From the NCBI GenBank assembly GCA_963792675.1, contig CAWBWT010000001.1, positions 1 through 64,000 on the forward strand: a DNA stretch of 64,000 nucleotides, written 5' to 3'. The notes below the pieces were generated by a model. That model searched no databases and had not been told where the DNA came from. It saw only the letters and a program-made list of their open reading frames with translations. The position numbers and the translations under genes were made by a program. Shown here piece by piece: positions 6,820 through 15,647 of the stretch; position 1 is the first letter of the stretch; each line of letters begins with the position of its first letter. This DNA comes from JBBROS01 sp963792675. GTDB taxonomy: Bacteria > Pseudomonadota > Alphaproteobacteria > Acetobacterales > Acetobacteraceae.

Positions 6820-9306
6820 ATGAAGCCTCGAAGCAGGAAACAGTGCCCGAGTGAAAGCCAAGGAGCGAGACGGTGCTCGGCCAACCGGCTGGGCATCGTG
6901 CGACACGCTCGACCTGGCGCCTTCTTGCTCAGCGCGCTGGTGCTTACGGGCTGTGCACGGCGCGAGGCCTCTCCCATCGCCGACATCGCCCCGGTCCGCC
7001 CTCTAGCGACGCTTCCGACCGGCCCGATCGCGCTGACCCCGCCTGCCGTGTCCGATAGCCCGGAGCCGAACAAACCGCGTCCAGTCATTATGAACGGCAC
7101 CGGCGTGTTCACGGCGCCGACGCCGAGCGGCACGACCGGCGCGCTGGCCCTCAGCGGTGACAACGTTTCAATGAACTTCGTGGAGGCCGACGTGAAGGAC
7201 GTCGCCAAGTCGCTGCTTGGCACGACCCTCAAGCTGCCGCTGATCATCGATCCGCGCGTCCAGGGCACCATGACGTTGCAGACGACGCAACCGGTCTCGC
7301 GACACGACGCGATCGCGATGCTCGAGAGCGGCTTACGTGCCAACGGGGCCGCACTGGTCGAAAGCGGCGCCGGTTTTGCGATTGTGCCGCTGGCCGATGC
7401 GCCGGGGCAGTCGGCCGTGAGCCGGGGCGGCGCCGAACAGGCCCACGGCTACGCCATCCATGTCATCCCCCTTCGCAACATCAGCGGGCCGGAGATGGTC
7501 AAGATCGTCCAGCCCTTCCTGCCTGCCGACCGCCTGCTGAAAGCCGACCCGTCGCGACCGGTCCTAGTCGTCGCCGGCACGCCCGGCGAACTCGCGCTCG
7601 TCAACCAGCTCGTGGCCACGTTCGACGTCGACTGGCTGCGCGGATTGAGCTTTGCGATGCTGCCGTTGGATACCGCCAAGCCCAGCGAGATCGCCAAAGA
7701 ACTCGAAGCGATGCTTGGCTCGGCGGGCGGTGGCGGTGGCAGCGATAAGGAGGCGGCGGGCGGCGGCGGTCCGCTGGGCGGCGCGATCAAGTTCGTCCCG
7801 ATCGACCGGCTCAGTTCACTCCTGGTGATCTCGCAACGGCCGCAATACCTGGCCACGATCCGTAAGTGGATCGAGGCGCTCGACAAGAACCGCAACTCTG
7901 ACACGCCGCGCCTCTACGTCTATTACCCCCAGAACAGCCGTGCCGAGACGCTCGCCAGCACGCTCAGCGAGGTGTTCGGCGGCAGCCGTGGCCGGTCCGG
8001 CCCGGACTTCAACCTTGCACCCGGTCAACTCGGCGCCGACCTTTACAGCTCGCAGGGCGACAGCCTCGGCGGCGGCGGGTTCGGAGGTGGCGGGTTCGGC
8101 GGGGGTGGCGTTGGAGGTGGCGGGTTCGGCGGGGGTGGGTTTGGGGGTGGCGGGTTCGGCGGGGGTGGGTTTGGGGGTGGCGGGTTCGGCGGGGGTGGGT
8201 TCGGTGGCGGCGGGTCGGGCGGCTACCCGGGTCTGGGCGGCGGTTCGTCGTTCGGCCGCGGCATTTCGGCCAACCCCGCAACCGACCGGACGGTCAGGGT
8301 GCGGCCAATCGCCGACACCATCGTGCCGCCCGGGCACGATCCCTCGACAGATCGCAGCCAGAATCCGCTGCTTGGGCCCTTGGACAATGGCGGCGGAGCA
8401 AGCCTACTGCCCGGCGCCAAGTCGGTCCGCATCCTGGCCAACCGCGACAAGAACGCGGTCGTGATCCTGGCCAGCCCAAGCGACTACAAGATGGTCGAGC
8501 AGGCGATCCGCCGGCTGGACGTCGCGACCTTGCAGGTCGTGATTGAGGCGACCATCGCCGAGGTAACGCTGACCGACAGCCTTAAATACGGCGTCGAATG
8601 GTTCTTCAAAGGCGGCTCCAGCACCGTCACCCTCAGCGACGCCGTCACCGGCGCCGTGGCGCCGCTGGCCGGGTTCTCCTACCTGCTGTCGACGTCCAAG
8701 ACCCAAGTGGTCGTGAACGCCCTGTCCGCAATCACCAAGGTGAACGTCGTCGCCACGCCGCAGCTTCTGGTGCTCGACAACCAGACCGCGCGGCTGCAGG
8801 TCGGCGACCAGGTGCCGATCGCGACCCAGTCGGCGGTGCAGACCATCACCACCACTGCACCGGTCGTGAACTCGATTTCCTACCGCGACACCGGCGTCAT
8901 TCTCGAGGTCCGGCCTCGGGTGAACAGCAACGGCACGGTGTTCCTCGACGTCTCGCAGGAAGTCAGTGCGGTCGCCAACACGCAGTCGTCCAGCATCGAC
9001 TCGCCGACTATCCAGCAGCGCCGGCTGCGCAGCACAGTCGCCGTCGCAGACGGTCAGACGATCGCGCTCGGCGGGCTGATCCAGGAGAACCATAGCCGCG
9101 CCAAGTCCGGCATCCCGGTGCTGAGCGACATCCCGTATCTCGGCGCCTTGTTCGGCAACCGCAGCCTCAGCAACGACCGCACCGAGTTGCTGGTGCTGCT
9201 GACGCCGCACGTGATTCACAACCCGGCTGATCTACAATCTGCGACCGACGAGATCCAAGAGCGGATGCAGCAACTCGCCGTGCCGGTCGCTATCCGCCGG
9301 CGCTGA
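6820..9306 (+). CDS. gspD: Type II secretion secretin GspD (lipoprotein)
   Basis: The outer-membrane secretin forms the multimeric exit pore of the type II secretion system. I choose ATG 6820 (MKPRSRKQC) because it gives a lipoprotein signal with lipobox LTGC at about residues 45-48, so this GspD may be self-piloted; an ATG 90 bp upstream only adds a poor N-terminus. N-terminal N0/N1-type ring domains (VEADVKDVAKSLL; HVIPLRNISGPEMVKIVQPF) are followed by N2/N3. The C-terminal secretin domain has VVATPQLLVLDNQTA, VGDQVPI, YRDTGVILEVRPRV and GIPVLSDIPYLGALF. About 828 residues, somewhat long because of a Gly-rich linker. It converges on gspK, their ends overlapping by 17 bp. Confidence 0.93.
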   Translation: MKPRSRKQCPSESQGARRCSANRLGIVRHARPGAFLLSALVLTGCARREASPIADIAPVRPLATLPTGPIALTPPAVSDSPEPNKPRPVIMNGTGVFTAPTPSGTTGALALSGDNVSMNFVEADVKDVAKSLLGTTLKLPLIIDPRVQGTMTLQTTQPVSRHDAIAMLESGLRANGAALVESGAGFAIVPLADAPGQSAVSRGGAEQAHGYAIHVIPLRNISGPEMVKIVQPFLPADRLLKADPSRPVLVVAGTPGELALVNQLVATFDVDWLRGLSFAMLPLDTAKPSEIAKELEAMLGSAGGGGGSDKEAAGGGGPLGGAIKFVPIDRLSSLLVISQRPQYLATIRKWIEALDKNRNSDTPRLYVYYPQNSRAETLASTLSEVFGGSRGRSGPDFNLAPGQLGADLYSSQGDSLGGGGFGGGGFGGGGVGGGGFGGGGFGGGGFGGGGFGGGGFGGGGFGGGGSGGYPGLGGGSSFGRGISANPATDRTVRVRPIADTIVPPGHDPSTDRSQNPLLGPLDNGGGASLLPGAKSVRILANRDKNAVVILASPSDYKMVEQAIRRLDVATLQVVIEATIAEVTLTDSLKYGVEWFFKGGSSTVTLSDAVTGAVAPLAGFSYLLSTSKTQVVVNALSAITKVNVVATPQLLVLDNQTARLQVGDQVPIATQSAVQTITTTAPVVNSISYRDTGVILEVRPRVNSNGTVFLDVSQEVSAVANTQSSSIDSPTIQQRRLRSTVAVADGQTIALGGLIQENHSRAKSGIPVLSDIPYLGALFGNRSLSNDRTELLVLLTPHVIHNPADLQSATDEIQERMQQLAVPVAIRRR
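8065..8220 (+). repeat. Tandem GGGGF-coding repeat in gspD
   Basis: About ten copies of a 15-bp unit encoding GGGGF (one GGGGV), partly arranged as 30-bp double units alternating GGCGGGTTC and GGGTTTGGG spellings. It lies between the periplasmic N domains and the secretin core, where other GspDs have a short flexible linker. Copy number is likely to vary by slippage. Confidence 0.85.
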
Positions 9307-10159
9307 GCCGCCGGTCCGGTCCAGAGGCCGACGCCGGATCTGCCGGCAATCGCTGCCAGGTATGTACCAGGAACGGCATGTCCGCACTATGTGTCAGCCG
9401 CACGATGGCCTGACGGGCAAAGCGGGCTGGGCCAGCGATGGCGACAGCGCTAATGGCATAGACGCTGTGCTGCGACTCCGTGACGAAACCGCCGGTCGCC
9501 GAAACAGGCGGCGCCTCCGGCCCATCGCCTATCTCGCTGAACGCCCTGCCGGTCGGCCCGCCACCGGCGAGTGCGACCAACACCGCGCGGGGCGCCACAC
9601 TCGGATCCACGCCGGGGGCGTGGGTCAGCACGGTGACGAATGGAGACACCCGGTCAAACACCCTGGGGGTGATGCCGGGGACCGAGAGCAGCTCCGCCGT
9701 CGTCTCGAACACGCCCGCCTGGCCGACGCCGGCCGCGGTCCGAAGCCGAACGACCCCGTCCGCGACGAACAGTGCCGTTTCGGCGTCGGCGCCCACGACC
9801 TGCAGCAGCGCAGCCAGTAGCTCGGGCGGGCCGGTGTTGAGGTCGACCTTGCCCGCCTCGTCGACGATGCGCACCTCGATGCCGATCCCGTCGAGGACGA
9901 AGCGATGCGGGGCGCCGTCCGCAAGCCAGCGCCGGTCCGCCCGGACGTCGATCAGGGCGGCAACCCCTCGCACTACGCCGCCTTCGGCGGCCGCCTCAGC
10001 CCGGGCCAATGCCTCGGCATTGCGCGCGAGAAATCCCTGCTTGCGCGCCTCCACGCCGAGGCTAGCCGCGATCAGTCCCAACAGGAGCAACGTCCACATC
10101 ACTACTAGCAGCGCCATCCCGCGCTCGCCCTCGCGGCCGGCAACGGCGGCCCCCGTCAC
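9290..10159 (-). CDS. gspK: Type II secretion minor pseudopilin GspK
   Basis: The 289-residue protein has a prepilin-type N-terminus (REGERG/MALLVVMWTLLLLG) and the GspK region VDEAGKVDLNTGPPELL (helix-hairpin-helix-like) with LLSVPGITPRVFDR. GspK caps the pseudopilus tip together with GspI and GspJ. It is the last gene of the minus array; its start overlaps the stop of the cytochrome/binding-protein gene by ATGA. Placing gspK after SCO and cytochrome genes, away from gspJ, is not the usual T2SS order and ties those genes to the secretion operon. Confidence 0.88.
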   Translation of the reverse strand: MTGAAVAGREGERGMALLVVMWTLLLLGLIAASLGVEARKQGFLARNAEALARAEAAAEGGVVRGVAALIDVRADRRWLADGAPHRFVLDGIGIEVRIVDEAGKVDLNTGPPELLAALLQVVGADAETALFVADGVVRLRTAAGVGQAGVFETTAELLSVPGITPRVFDRVSPFVTVLTHAPGVDPSVAPRAVLVALAGGGPTGRAFSEIGDGPEAPPVSATGGFVTESQHSVYAISAVAIAGPARFARQAIVRLTHSADMPFLVHTWQRLPADPASASGPDRRLSAGG

Positions 10160-11661
10160 GGCTCGCCTGGCCGCAACGGCATCATCCGGCCGGTGGCGGG
10201 GTCCAGCCGGCGGACCGCGGCGCCCCCGCGGCGCGAAGCGCCCGGTCCGAACGAGAGCGGCGCCGTCACGCCGGTGACGAAGTTGTCGATGCCGGCAATC
10301 GTGGCCATGAACCGCGGCCGCGTGAGCTGCCGCCCGGTCGCAGCCAGGGTGGTTTCGAGCAGCTTGGCCCCGACATAGGCGTCCCGCAGCAGTTCGGGGT
10401 GGCCGCCGCCCAACTCGCCGGCAACCCGGCGGAAATCGTAGGCGCCGCGCGAGCGCGGCTCGACGCCGCCATAGGTAGTGGCGAGTAGGATGTCGGCATT
10501 ACGTTGCGTTGCCCGGTCCCGCTCAAGCCCGCCGAGCTGCTGCAGTCGGCCCAGTAGGACCGGGTGCCAGTCTTGCCGCGCCGCCTCGGCAGCAACTGCG
10601 GCGGCGACGGTGACCGGCGCGAACACCAGGATCGCCGAGGCGCTCCGTTCGCGCAGCCCGGACACCAACTCGGCCACATCCTCCGGATCGCGCCGCTCCA
10701 GCACCAACTCGGCCCCGGCATTGACGATCGCCTGGCGCGCCGCCTCGGCCGCGGCCCGGTCGGTCGGCTCATTGGTCGAAATCAAGCCGAGGCGGGGGCC
10801 GGTCTCCTTGACCGCGCAGTCGACCAGCGTTGCGGCCTGGTCAGTGACGCTCGGCTGGATCCAGACCGCGCTCCGATCGTCCGGTCGGTCGGGCGCGGCC
10901 AACGGCGCGAGGTCGGGGATACCGGTTTCGGCGATGAAGCGCCGCACGTCAGCGTCCATCTGGTAATTGGCGAGGAAGGCGAAGGGCGGCCGGCTCGCCA
11001 CGGCCGCTTGTACGGACTGCAGCGCGTCGCCGGCAACGTCCGGGTCGAACGCGACGCTTTCGAGCGTGATCCGGCGACCGTCGAAGCGGCGGCGGGTGTT
11101 GATGTCCGTGACCGCCAGATTGAGGAAGCGCTCCACTGCGCGCGCCGTGTCGGCCAGCCGCCCGCGCAGCGGCAGCAGGGTCGCGATCCGGACATCCTGT
11201 CCGCTGACGCCGGGCGCCGCCAACTCGGCCAAGGTGTGCAGATAGGCAATCACCGCGTCGAGGTCGTCGGGTCCGACGCGATAGCGCGGCATGGCCGGGT
11301 TCAGCGGGAGGCCGTGCGCGTCCAAGCCCTCGGTGATGGCCCGCCGCAGCGACACGTCGGTGTAGCCCCGTCCCGTATCGGCGCCGGTCAGGGCAGGCCA
11401 GGTGATGTCGCGCGGCTGCAGTCGGCCTTCCAGCACGCCGAGCCCGTCCGCCTTGTGGCAGTTGACGCAGGGAAACAGCCGGCCCGGCGCCTCGACCGCG
11501 CCGCCGGCCACGCCTGCAGTCACTGTGCCCGTGCCGACGCCGGTCAGATAGAGGCGCGCGCCCGCATCCGCCGGGACGGTCTGGGCCAGCAGCCGAGGTG
11601 CGGGCAGTGCAGCCAGTGCGGCCGCCAGGCAGGCGGCCCCAAGGTTACGACGCCGGGGCAT
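10156..11661 (-). CDS. Secreted cytochrome c / periplasmic-binding-protein fusion
   Basis: 501 residues with a cleavable signal peptide (ending about PAPRLLAQT). Residues 30-145 form a monohaem cytochrome c domain: CVNCH at 65-69, with a candidate Met ligand in NPAMPRYRVG. Residues about 155-480 are a Peripla_BP_6 (Leu/Ile/Val-type) binding domain (VRIATLLPLRGRLAD, LNLAVTDINTRRRF, DAYVGAKLLE). No ABC permease or ATPase is near, so it probably senses or binds a ligand, or passes electrons, and is not an uptake component. It overlaps the SCO gene upstream by 17 bp and gspK downstream by 4 bp, so translation is probably coupled. Confidence 0.8.
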   Translation of the reverse strand: MPRRRNLGAACLAAALAALPAPRLLAQTVPADAGARLYLTGVGTGTVTAGVAGGAVEAPGRLFPCVNCHKADGLGVLEGRLQPRDITWPALTGADTGRGYTDVSLRRAITEGLDAHGLPLNPAMPRYRVGPDDLDAVIAYLHTLAELAAPGVSGQDVRIATLLPLRGRLADTARAVERFLNLAVTDINTRRRFDGRRITLESVAFDPDVAGDALQSVQAAVASRPPFAFLANYQMDADVRRFIAETGIPDLAPLAAPDRPDDRSAVWIQPSVTDQAATLVDCAVKETGPRLGLISTNEPTDRAAAEAARQAIVNAGAELVLERRDPEDVAELVSGLRERSASAILVFAPVTVAAAVAAEAARQDWHPVLLGRLQQLGGLERDRATQRNADILLATTYGGVEPRSRGAYDFRRVAGELGGGHPELLRDAYVGAKLLETTLAATGRQLTRPRFMATIAGIDNFVTGVTAPLSFGPGASRRGGAAVRRLDPATGRMMPLRPGEP

Positions 11662-12271
11662 GACGGTGCGCCGTGGCCGCGTCGATCTGCCGCAGCAGCT
11701 CGGCGGGCGTCGGCATGCCGTCGAGCTTGCGCCACTCGGCCTGCGCCTTATTGCCGACCAGGAAGAACCCGGGATGATCCTCGGGCGTCTCCACCCAGGC
11801 TTGCATCCCGGTCAGGATGGCCTCGACGTCCTTCGGCGTGCCGGTCAGGAACAGCCAGCCGGGCTTCGCGCCGAACAGCACCGCCTGCTCGTGCAGCCGC
11901 GGTACCTGGTCGTTCACCGGGTCGACGCTGATCGAGAGCAGCACGACGTCGCGGCCGAGCCGACCGCCCAGCCGGTCCTGTAGGTCGGCCAGGATCGCTG
12001 ACTGCAGCGGGCAAAGCGTGCCGCAGCTGGTGTAGATGAAGTCGGCCACCACCACCCGGTCGCCCACGACGTCGTGCAGGAACGAGCGGCTGATGCCGTT
12101 CTGGTCGACGACCGGGCGGTCGATGACCTTGATCGGCACCTCCGAGGCGTCGGCACGGACCGGCGGCCGACCCTGGTGGTTCACGTCGTGGCCCAGGGCA
12201 CTGCCGCTGCCGAGCAGCAGGACGAGGGTGGCCAGGGAGGCGAAATGGAAGGCGAAACGGGTGCGTGTCAT
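11645..12271 (-). CDS. SCO1/SenC-family copper chaperone
   Basis: 208 residues starting at ATG 12271, after an AAGGGGGAAA ribosome site and a 38-bp gap from the previous gene. It has a signal peptide ending about SALG and a thioredoxin-like fold with the copper-binding CxxxC (SCGTLCP, Cys83 and Cys87) and the distal His in EDHPGFF (His166), so all three copper ligands are present. SCO proteins deliver or redox-condition copper sites, classically CuA of cytochrome oxidase. With no oxidase genes here but cupredoxin/multicopper genes upstream, loading those secreted enzymes is the likely job (inference). Confidence 0.88.
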   Translation of the reverse strand: MTRTRFAFHFASLATLVLLLGSGSALGHDVNHQGRPPVRADASEVPIKVIDRPVVDQNGISRSFLHDVVGDRVVVADFIYTSCGTLCPLQSAILADLQDRLGGRLGRDVVLLSISVDPVNDQVPRLHEQAVLFGAKPGWLFLTGTPKDVEAILTGMQAWVETPEDHPGFFLVGNKAQAEWRKLDGMPTPAELLRQIDAATAHRHAPAS

Positions 12272-12309
12272 CAGATTTCCCCCTTTACAGTGCAACTTGG
12301 ACGCCCAGC

Positions 12310-12918
12310 TCATCGCCGGCCTGCGCGCCGTGCCGCGCCGCTCGGACCGGGTGGCGGAGCGGGTGGGGCGGCTTGTGTCGCCGCTTGCGTGACGACGGGC
12401 CGGGCGGCGGCCGGGCCGCGCGCAACCGCCGACTGCGCCTTGGCGCCGAAGTCGCGCAGCCCGAGCAGCTGCTCGGTCCCACCGTGCCGCACCATGACCC
12501 GGTCGGCGTCGATCGTGGTCAGCGTCCAGCCCTCCAACGACTGTCCCACCGCCAGCTCAACCGAGGCCGCCTTCTCCGGCTTGACGAGGGCCACCCGCGT
12601 CGGGCCGGTGACGATGGTGCCGACCAGCGCGAAGGTGAGCGGCGGCTGCGGTTCCGGCCGCGGCTCCGCGACCGCTGGCGGCTCGGGCGGCAACGGCCGC
12701 CGCGAGCGGAAGAACAGCGGCCGCTCGGTCACCTCTCGCGATGCATCGGCCGGTGCGAACTCGATGGCGAGCGCGGGGGCGGCCTCGTCCGCCTCGACGG
12801 CCGCGTGGGCGGAGGATACGGGGCCAAGCGCCGATGCCCGCAGCTCGAGCGCGAGGCATGCGGCCAACACGCCGACCGCGGCGATCGGCAGTCCGGACAT
12901 GATGCGGGGCCTGTTCAT
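12310..12918 (-). CDS. gspC: GspC-like inner-membrane T2SS protein
   Basis: 202 residues. One N-terminal membrane anchor (GLPIAAVGVLAACLALEL) is followed by a periplasmic region with LFFRSRRPLPPEP and a GspC homology-region-like block (FALVGTIVTGPTRVALVK, VGQSLEGWTLTTIDADRVM). The C-terminus is a Pro/Ala tail with no PDZ domain. GspC links the inner-membrane platform to GspD. The match is structural and positional (directly after gspM, ATGA overlap); GspN/PilP-like is the alternative name. Gene symbol is tentative. Confidence 0.65.
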   Translation of the reverse strand: MNRPRIMSGLPIAAVGVLAACLALELRASALGPVSSAHAAVEADEAAPALAIEFAPADASREVTERPLFFRSRRPLPPEPPAVAEPRPEPQPPLTFALVGTIVTGPTRVALVKPEKAASVELAVGQSLEGWTLTTIDADRVMVRHGGTEQLLGLRDFGAKAQSAVARGPAAARPVVTQAATQAAPPAPPPGPSGAARRAGRR

Positions 12919-13517
12919 GCCGGTGCCCGCGCCAGGCTGTACAGGTCGAGCCGGATTTCGAGGGTACGGTCGTCGACCACGCCCTTGCCGGTGGAGCGCT
13001 GCTGCTGCCGCGCCCGAATTTCGAGACTGTCGCCGTAGATCAACGGTTGGCTGGCCTCAAGCGTCAGCAGCGTCTGCCGCAGCGCCTCGATCGGGCCGGT
13101 CATCTGCACCCGCAACCCAACCCGGCGAAAGCCTCCATCCGGCCGCGCCGGCTTGACCTGCGTGCTTTGCAGCGTCCCGCCAGCCTGCTCGACCGCAGCC
13201 TTGACGATCTTCTGCAGCCCGGCCGCGGCGACACCGTCGCTTTCCGCGGTCAGGGTCAGGTGCTGCGCCGCTTCTGCCTGCTGCAACAGCTCGCGGCGGC
13301 GCTCCAGGGCCGGCCGCTCGGCAGCAATGCGGCGGAACTCGGCGATCAGGTCGCCGGTGCGGGCCAGCTCCCGCTCTTGCGCGCCATAGGTCGCCAGCAG
13401 CGGCCGCGCGACGCCCAGCCAAGCGGTCCACAGCACGATTGCCAGGATGCCCACCGCCAACAGCCGGCTGCGTCCCGGTGTCATCCCGCCCGACGCCGGA
13501 GCCGTCGTGGCGCTCAT
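12915..13517 (-). CDS. gspM: Type II secretion protein GspM
   Basis: 200 residues with a short cytoplasmic N-terminus, one transmembrane helix (LLAVGILAIVLWTAWLGVA), a coiled coil (QERELARTGDLIAEFRRIAA) and a periplasmic ferredoxin-like domain (GLRVQMTGPIEALRQTLLTL). This is the T2SSM_b layout. GspM pairs with GspL in the inner-membrane assembly platform. It overlaps gspL upstream and gspC downstream by four bases each. Confidence 0.8.
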   Translation of the reverse strand: MSATTAPASGGMTPGRSRLLAVGILAIVLWTAWLGVARPLLATYGAQERELARTGDLIAEFRRIAAERPALERRRELLQQAEAAQHLTLTAESDGVAAAGLQKIVKAAVEQAGGTLQSTQVKPARPDGGFRRVGLRVQMTGPIEALRQTLLTLEASQPLIYGDSLEIRARQQQRSTGKGVVDDRTLEIRLDLYSLARAPA

Positions 13518-14572
13518 TCGCCGTGCCGCCGCAGATCCACCGACAGGTGGAACTGCTCGACGCCATGTACCGGATCCTGCGTTACCGGCGAGCGGAACGC
13601 CGCATTGGCAAACAGCTGCGACTGTTCCAGCACCGGAACCAGCCCGTTAGCCGACATGGCGAACCCGGTCAGTTGGATGGTGTTCGCGTCGACCTGCATT
13701 TGCGTCACCCAGCCGTTGTCGGGAATAAGGTGCGTGATCTCGGTCAGCAGCGCCGAGAGCGGCGGGCGCTCCCAACGCTTGACCGGGAGCGTTGCCTGCT
13801 CGCTGGCCGCGTCTACGGCGTCGCGCAACTCGGCGACCACCTGGGCCTCGCGCCGCGCCGTCGCCAACTCCTGGCGCCGGGCCACCAGCGCGCCGTGGTT
13901 TTGTAGCAGTGGCAGTCCGATATTCGCCGCGAGCAGCAGGATCGCGGCTAGCCAGACAGCCCGGCGCCAGCGCGTCGGCGGCGCCCGCTCCTCCGAGCGT
14001 CCGATCTCGAGCGCCAGCGGCAGTCCGCACCCGTCATTCGCCTGCACCCGGGTGCAGGCGATGCCGCGGGAAGCAGCCGCCTCGATTAGGGCCGCGACGT
14101 CGGCCCGGGGTGCCACCGCCAACGCGACGTCGATCGTCTCGCTGAGCGGGTCGCGGCCGACGATGCGGCAGCCGAGGAACACCTCGTCGATTTCAAACGG
14201 CGTGTAGCGGTCGAGCTGGAAGCCCACGACCTCGTGCAGATTCTCCGCCGCCGCCGCGGCCAACGTGACGGTCCGGCGCAGCACCAACTCGGTCGGCAGC
14301 TGCAGGATGGCATCCGCCGCCGCGGCGCCGCCCGGGCCGGCCCAGCGACCAGGCGCGCCAGCCTCGAAGCGGGCCAACGTTTCCCAACCTGTCTCGGTCG
14401 TGCGGCCGACCAGCAACCCCGCCAGGTCGGGCTCCACAATGAGCGCGGATGGGGCGTCCCGACGCAAGCGCGACGGGAGCAGCCCGGCCAGCTCGCCGGT
14501 CCACCAACCGAAGGCGGACGCGGCCGTGCGGGCCAGCTCCTGCGCCAGAGGCACGCGAGACGGTTCGTTCAT
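13514..14572 (-). CDS. gspL: Type II secretion protein GspL (PilN-type)
   Basis: ATG 14572 (MNEPSRVPLAQELARTA) overlaps the gspJ stop as ATGA; the frame is open further upstream but that part is gspJ in another frame. About 352 residues: a cytoplasmic actin-like domain (LIVEPDLAGLLV, VVGFQLDRYTPFEIDEVFLG), one membrane helix near 13950 (WLAAILLLAANIGLPLL), then a PilN-like periplasmic domain. GspL recruits the ATPase GspE and pairs with GspM. Confidence 0.82.
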   Translation of the reverse strand: MNEPSRVPLAQELARTAASAFGWWTGELAGLLPSRLRRDAPSALIVEPDLAGLLVGRTTETGWETLARFEAGAPGRWAGPGGAAAADAILQLPTELVLRRTVTLAAAAAENLHEVVGFQLDRYTPFEIDEVFLGCRIVGRDPLSETIDVALAVAPRADVAALIEAAASRGIACTRVQANDGCGLPLALEIGRSEERAPPTRWRRAVWLAAILLLAANIGLPLLQNHGALVARRQELATARREAQVVAELRDAVDAASEQATLPVKRWERPPLSALLTEITHLIPDNGWVTQMQVDANTIQLTGFAMSANGLVPVLEQSQLFANAAFRSPVTQDPVHGVEQFHLSVDLRRHGE

Positions 14573-15228
14573 CGCTTGACCATCGCTCCGAGATCGACCA
14601 TTGGCCGCACCAGCAGGTCCGGCCAGGCGGGGCGGTCCTCGCCGGGTGGAAAGGTCACCCGCAGCCGGACCAGCTTGGGTAGCCCGGTATGGTCGGTCCA
14701 GTTCTCGAACCAGTTCGGCGATTCCGACGGCGACGACCGTCCCCAATAGCGGAGTTCGAGCGCGGCGATGCCGCTGGCGAGCACTACCCTCCGGGTCTCC
14801 TCGCCCCCCTCGAAATCGCGCGCCTCCGGCGTCAGCGGCGACCACAGCGCGACTAGGTCGCGGTGGCCCTCATGCTCGTCGACGCCGATGCGGATCACCT
14901 GCAAGCCGCCGAGCCCCAGGTAGCTCGGCATGGGCGCGATCATCGCCACGGCGTCCGCCGTGCCGACGTAGGCCAGGCGTCGGCGGCCGTCCTCGTCCAC
15001 GAAGGCGGCAGGGTAAGCTTCGGCGAGGGAGCGGCGGAGGAAGTCCTCCGCGGTCTGCGCCTCGGTACCGGTCGCGCCTTGCCGTTCCACCAGTGCCCAG
15101 GCCTGGCCGCCCAGCCGCAGGCTCGGCGCCAGACCGGCCACCAGCAGGCCGAGCAGCACGAGGCCGACCAGCATCTCGATCAGAGTGAACCCAGCGTCGG
15201 ACCGGGGCGGGTGCGCGGCCGCCGTCAC
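14569..15228 (-). CDS. gspJ: Type II secretion minor pseudopilin GspJ
   Basis: The GTG at 15228 overlaps the gspI stop (GTGA), which decides the start. The prepilin motif DAG/FTLIEMLVGLVLLG has Glu at +5. After processing about 200 residues remain with the GspJ C-terminal region (ALELRYWGRSSPSE, KLVRLRVTFPPGED). It is a minor pseudopilin of the tip complex with GspI and GspK. Confidence 0.85.
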   Translation of the reverse strand: MTAAAHPPRSDAGFTLIEMLVGLVLLGLLVAGLAPSLRLGGQAWALVERQGATGTEAQTAEDFLRRSLAEAYPAAFVDEDGRRRLAYVGTADAVAMIAPMPSYLGLGGLQVIRIGVDEHEGHRDLVALWSPLTPEARDFEGGEETRRVVLASGIAALELRYWGRSSPSESPNWFENWTDHTGLPKLVRLRVTFPPGEDRPAWPDLLVRPMVDLGAMVKR

Positions 15229-15647
15229 GGCCGGCCGCCTGGGGGCGCTGGAACCACCAGTCGCAGCGTAGACAGGCGGACCCCCGGGTCGCTTTCCTTG
15301 CCGTCCCAAACGGTGACAGTGACCAGCGCCGGCTGCGGCAGGTCGGGCGACGCCGTGTCGTCGGTGAAGCGGATCTCGCTGCGCCAGCGGAAGCCCTCGG
15401 CCAATTCCCCGTCGAGCACGCCCGGCGCGACCGGCATGTCGGTGCCGAACCGTTCCAGCGCCGAGCGGGCCAGCGCCGCCTCCCGCGCGATGCGGGTGGA
15501 GGCGCCCGACAGGTGCAGCCCGGTCGAGGTCAGCCCGAGCAGCGCCGCGAGGCCGATCCCGGCGATCATCAGCGCGACCAGGATCTCGATCACGGTAAAG
15601 CCGCGTTCGCCGCTACGGGAGCTGCTATAGGGGTCGCTAGGGAGCAT
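15225..15647 (-). CDS. gspI: Type II secretion minor pseudopilin GspI
   Basis: 140 residues. The prepilin cleavage motif GERG/FTVIEILVALMIAG is followed by the short GspI-type globular part (EGFRWRSEIRF, LVTVTVWDGKES). It overlaps gspH by 11 bp and gspJ by 4 bp. GspI starts assembly of the tip with GspJ and GspK. Confidence 0.85.
   Translation of the reverse strand: MLPSDPYSSSRSGERGFTVIEILVALMIAGIGLAALLGLTSTGLHLSGASTRIAREAALARSALERFGTDMPVAPGVLDGELAEGFRWRSEIRFTDDTASPDLPQPALVTVTVWDGKESDPGVRLSTLRLVVPAPPGGRP

Noticed and set aside
8065..8220. Tandem units resembling a CRISPR array
   Set aside because: Units are contiguous 15-mers without spacers and are translated as a Gly-rich linker in gspD; no cas genes are present.
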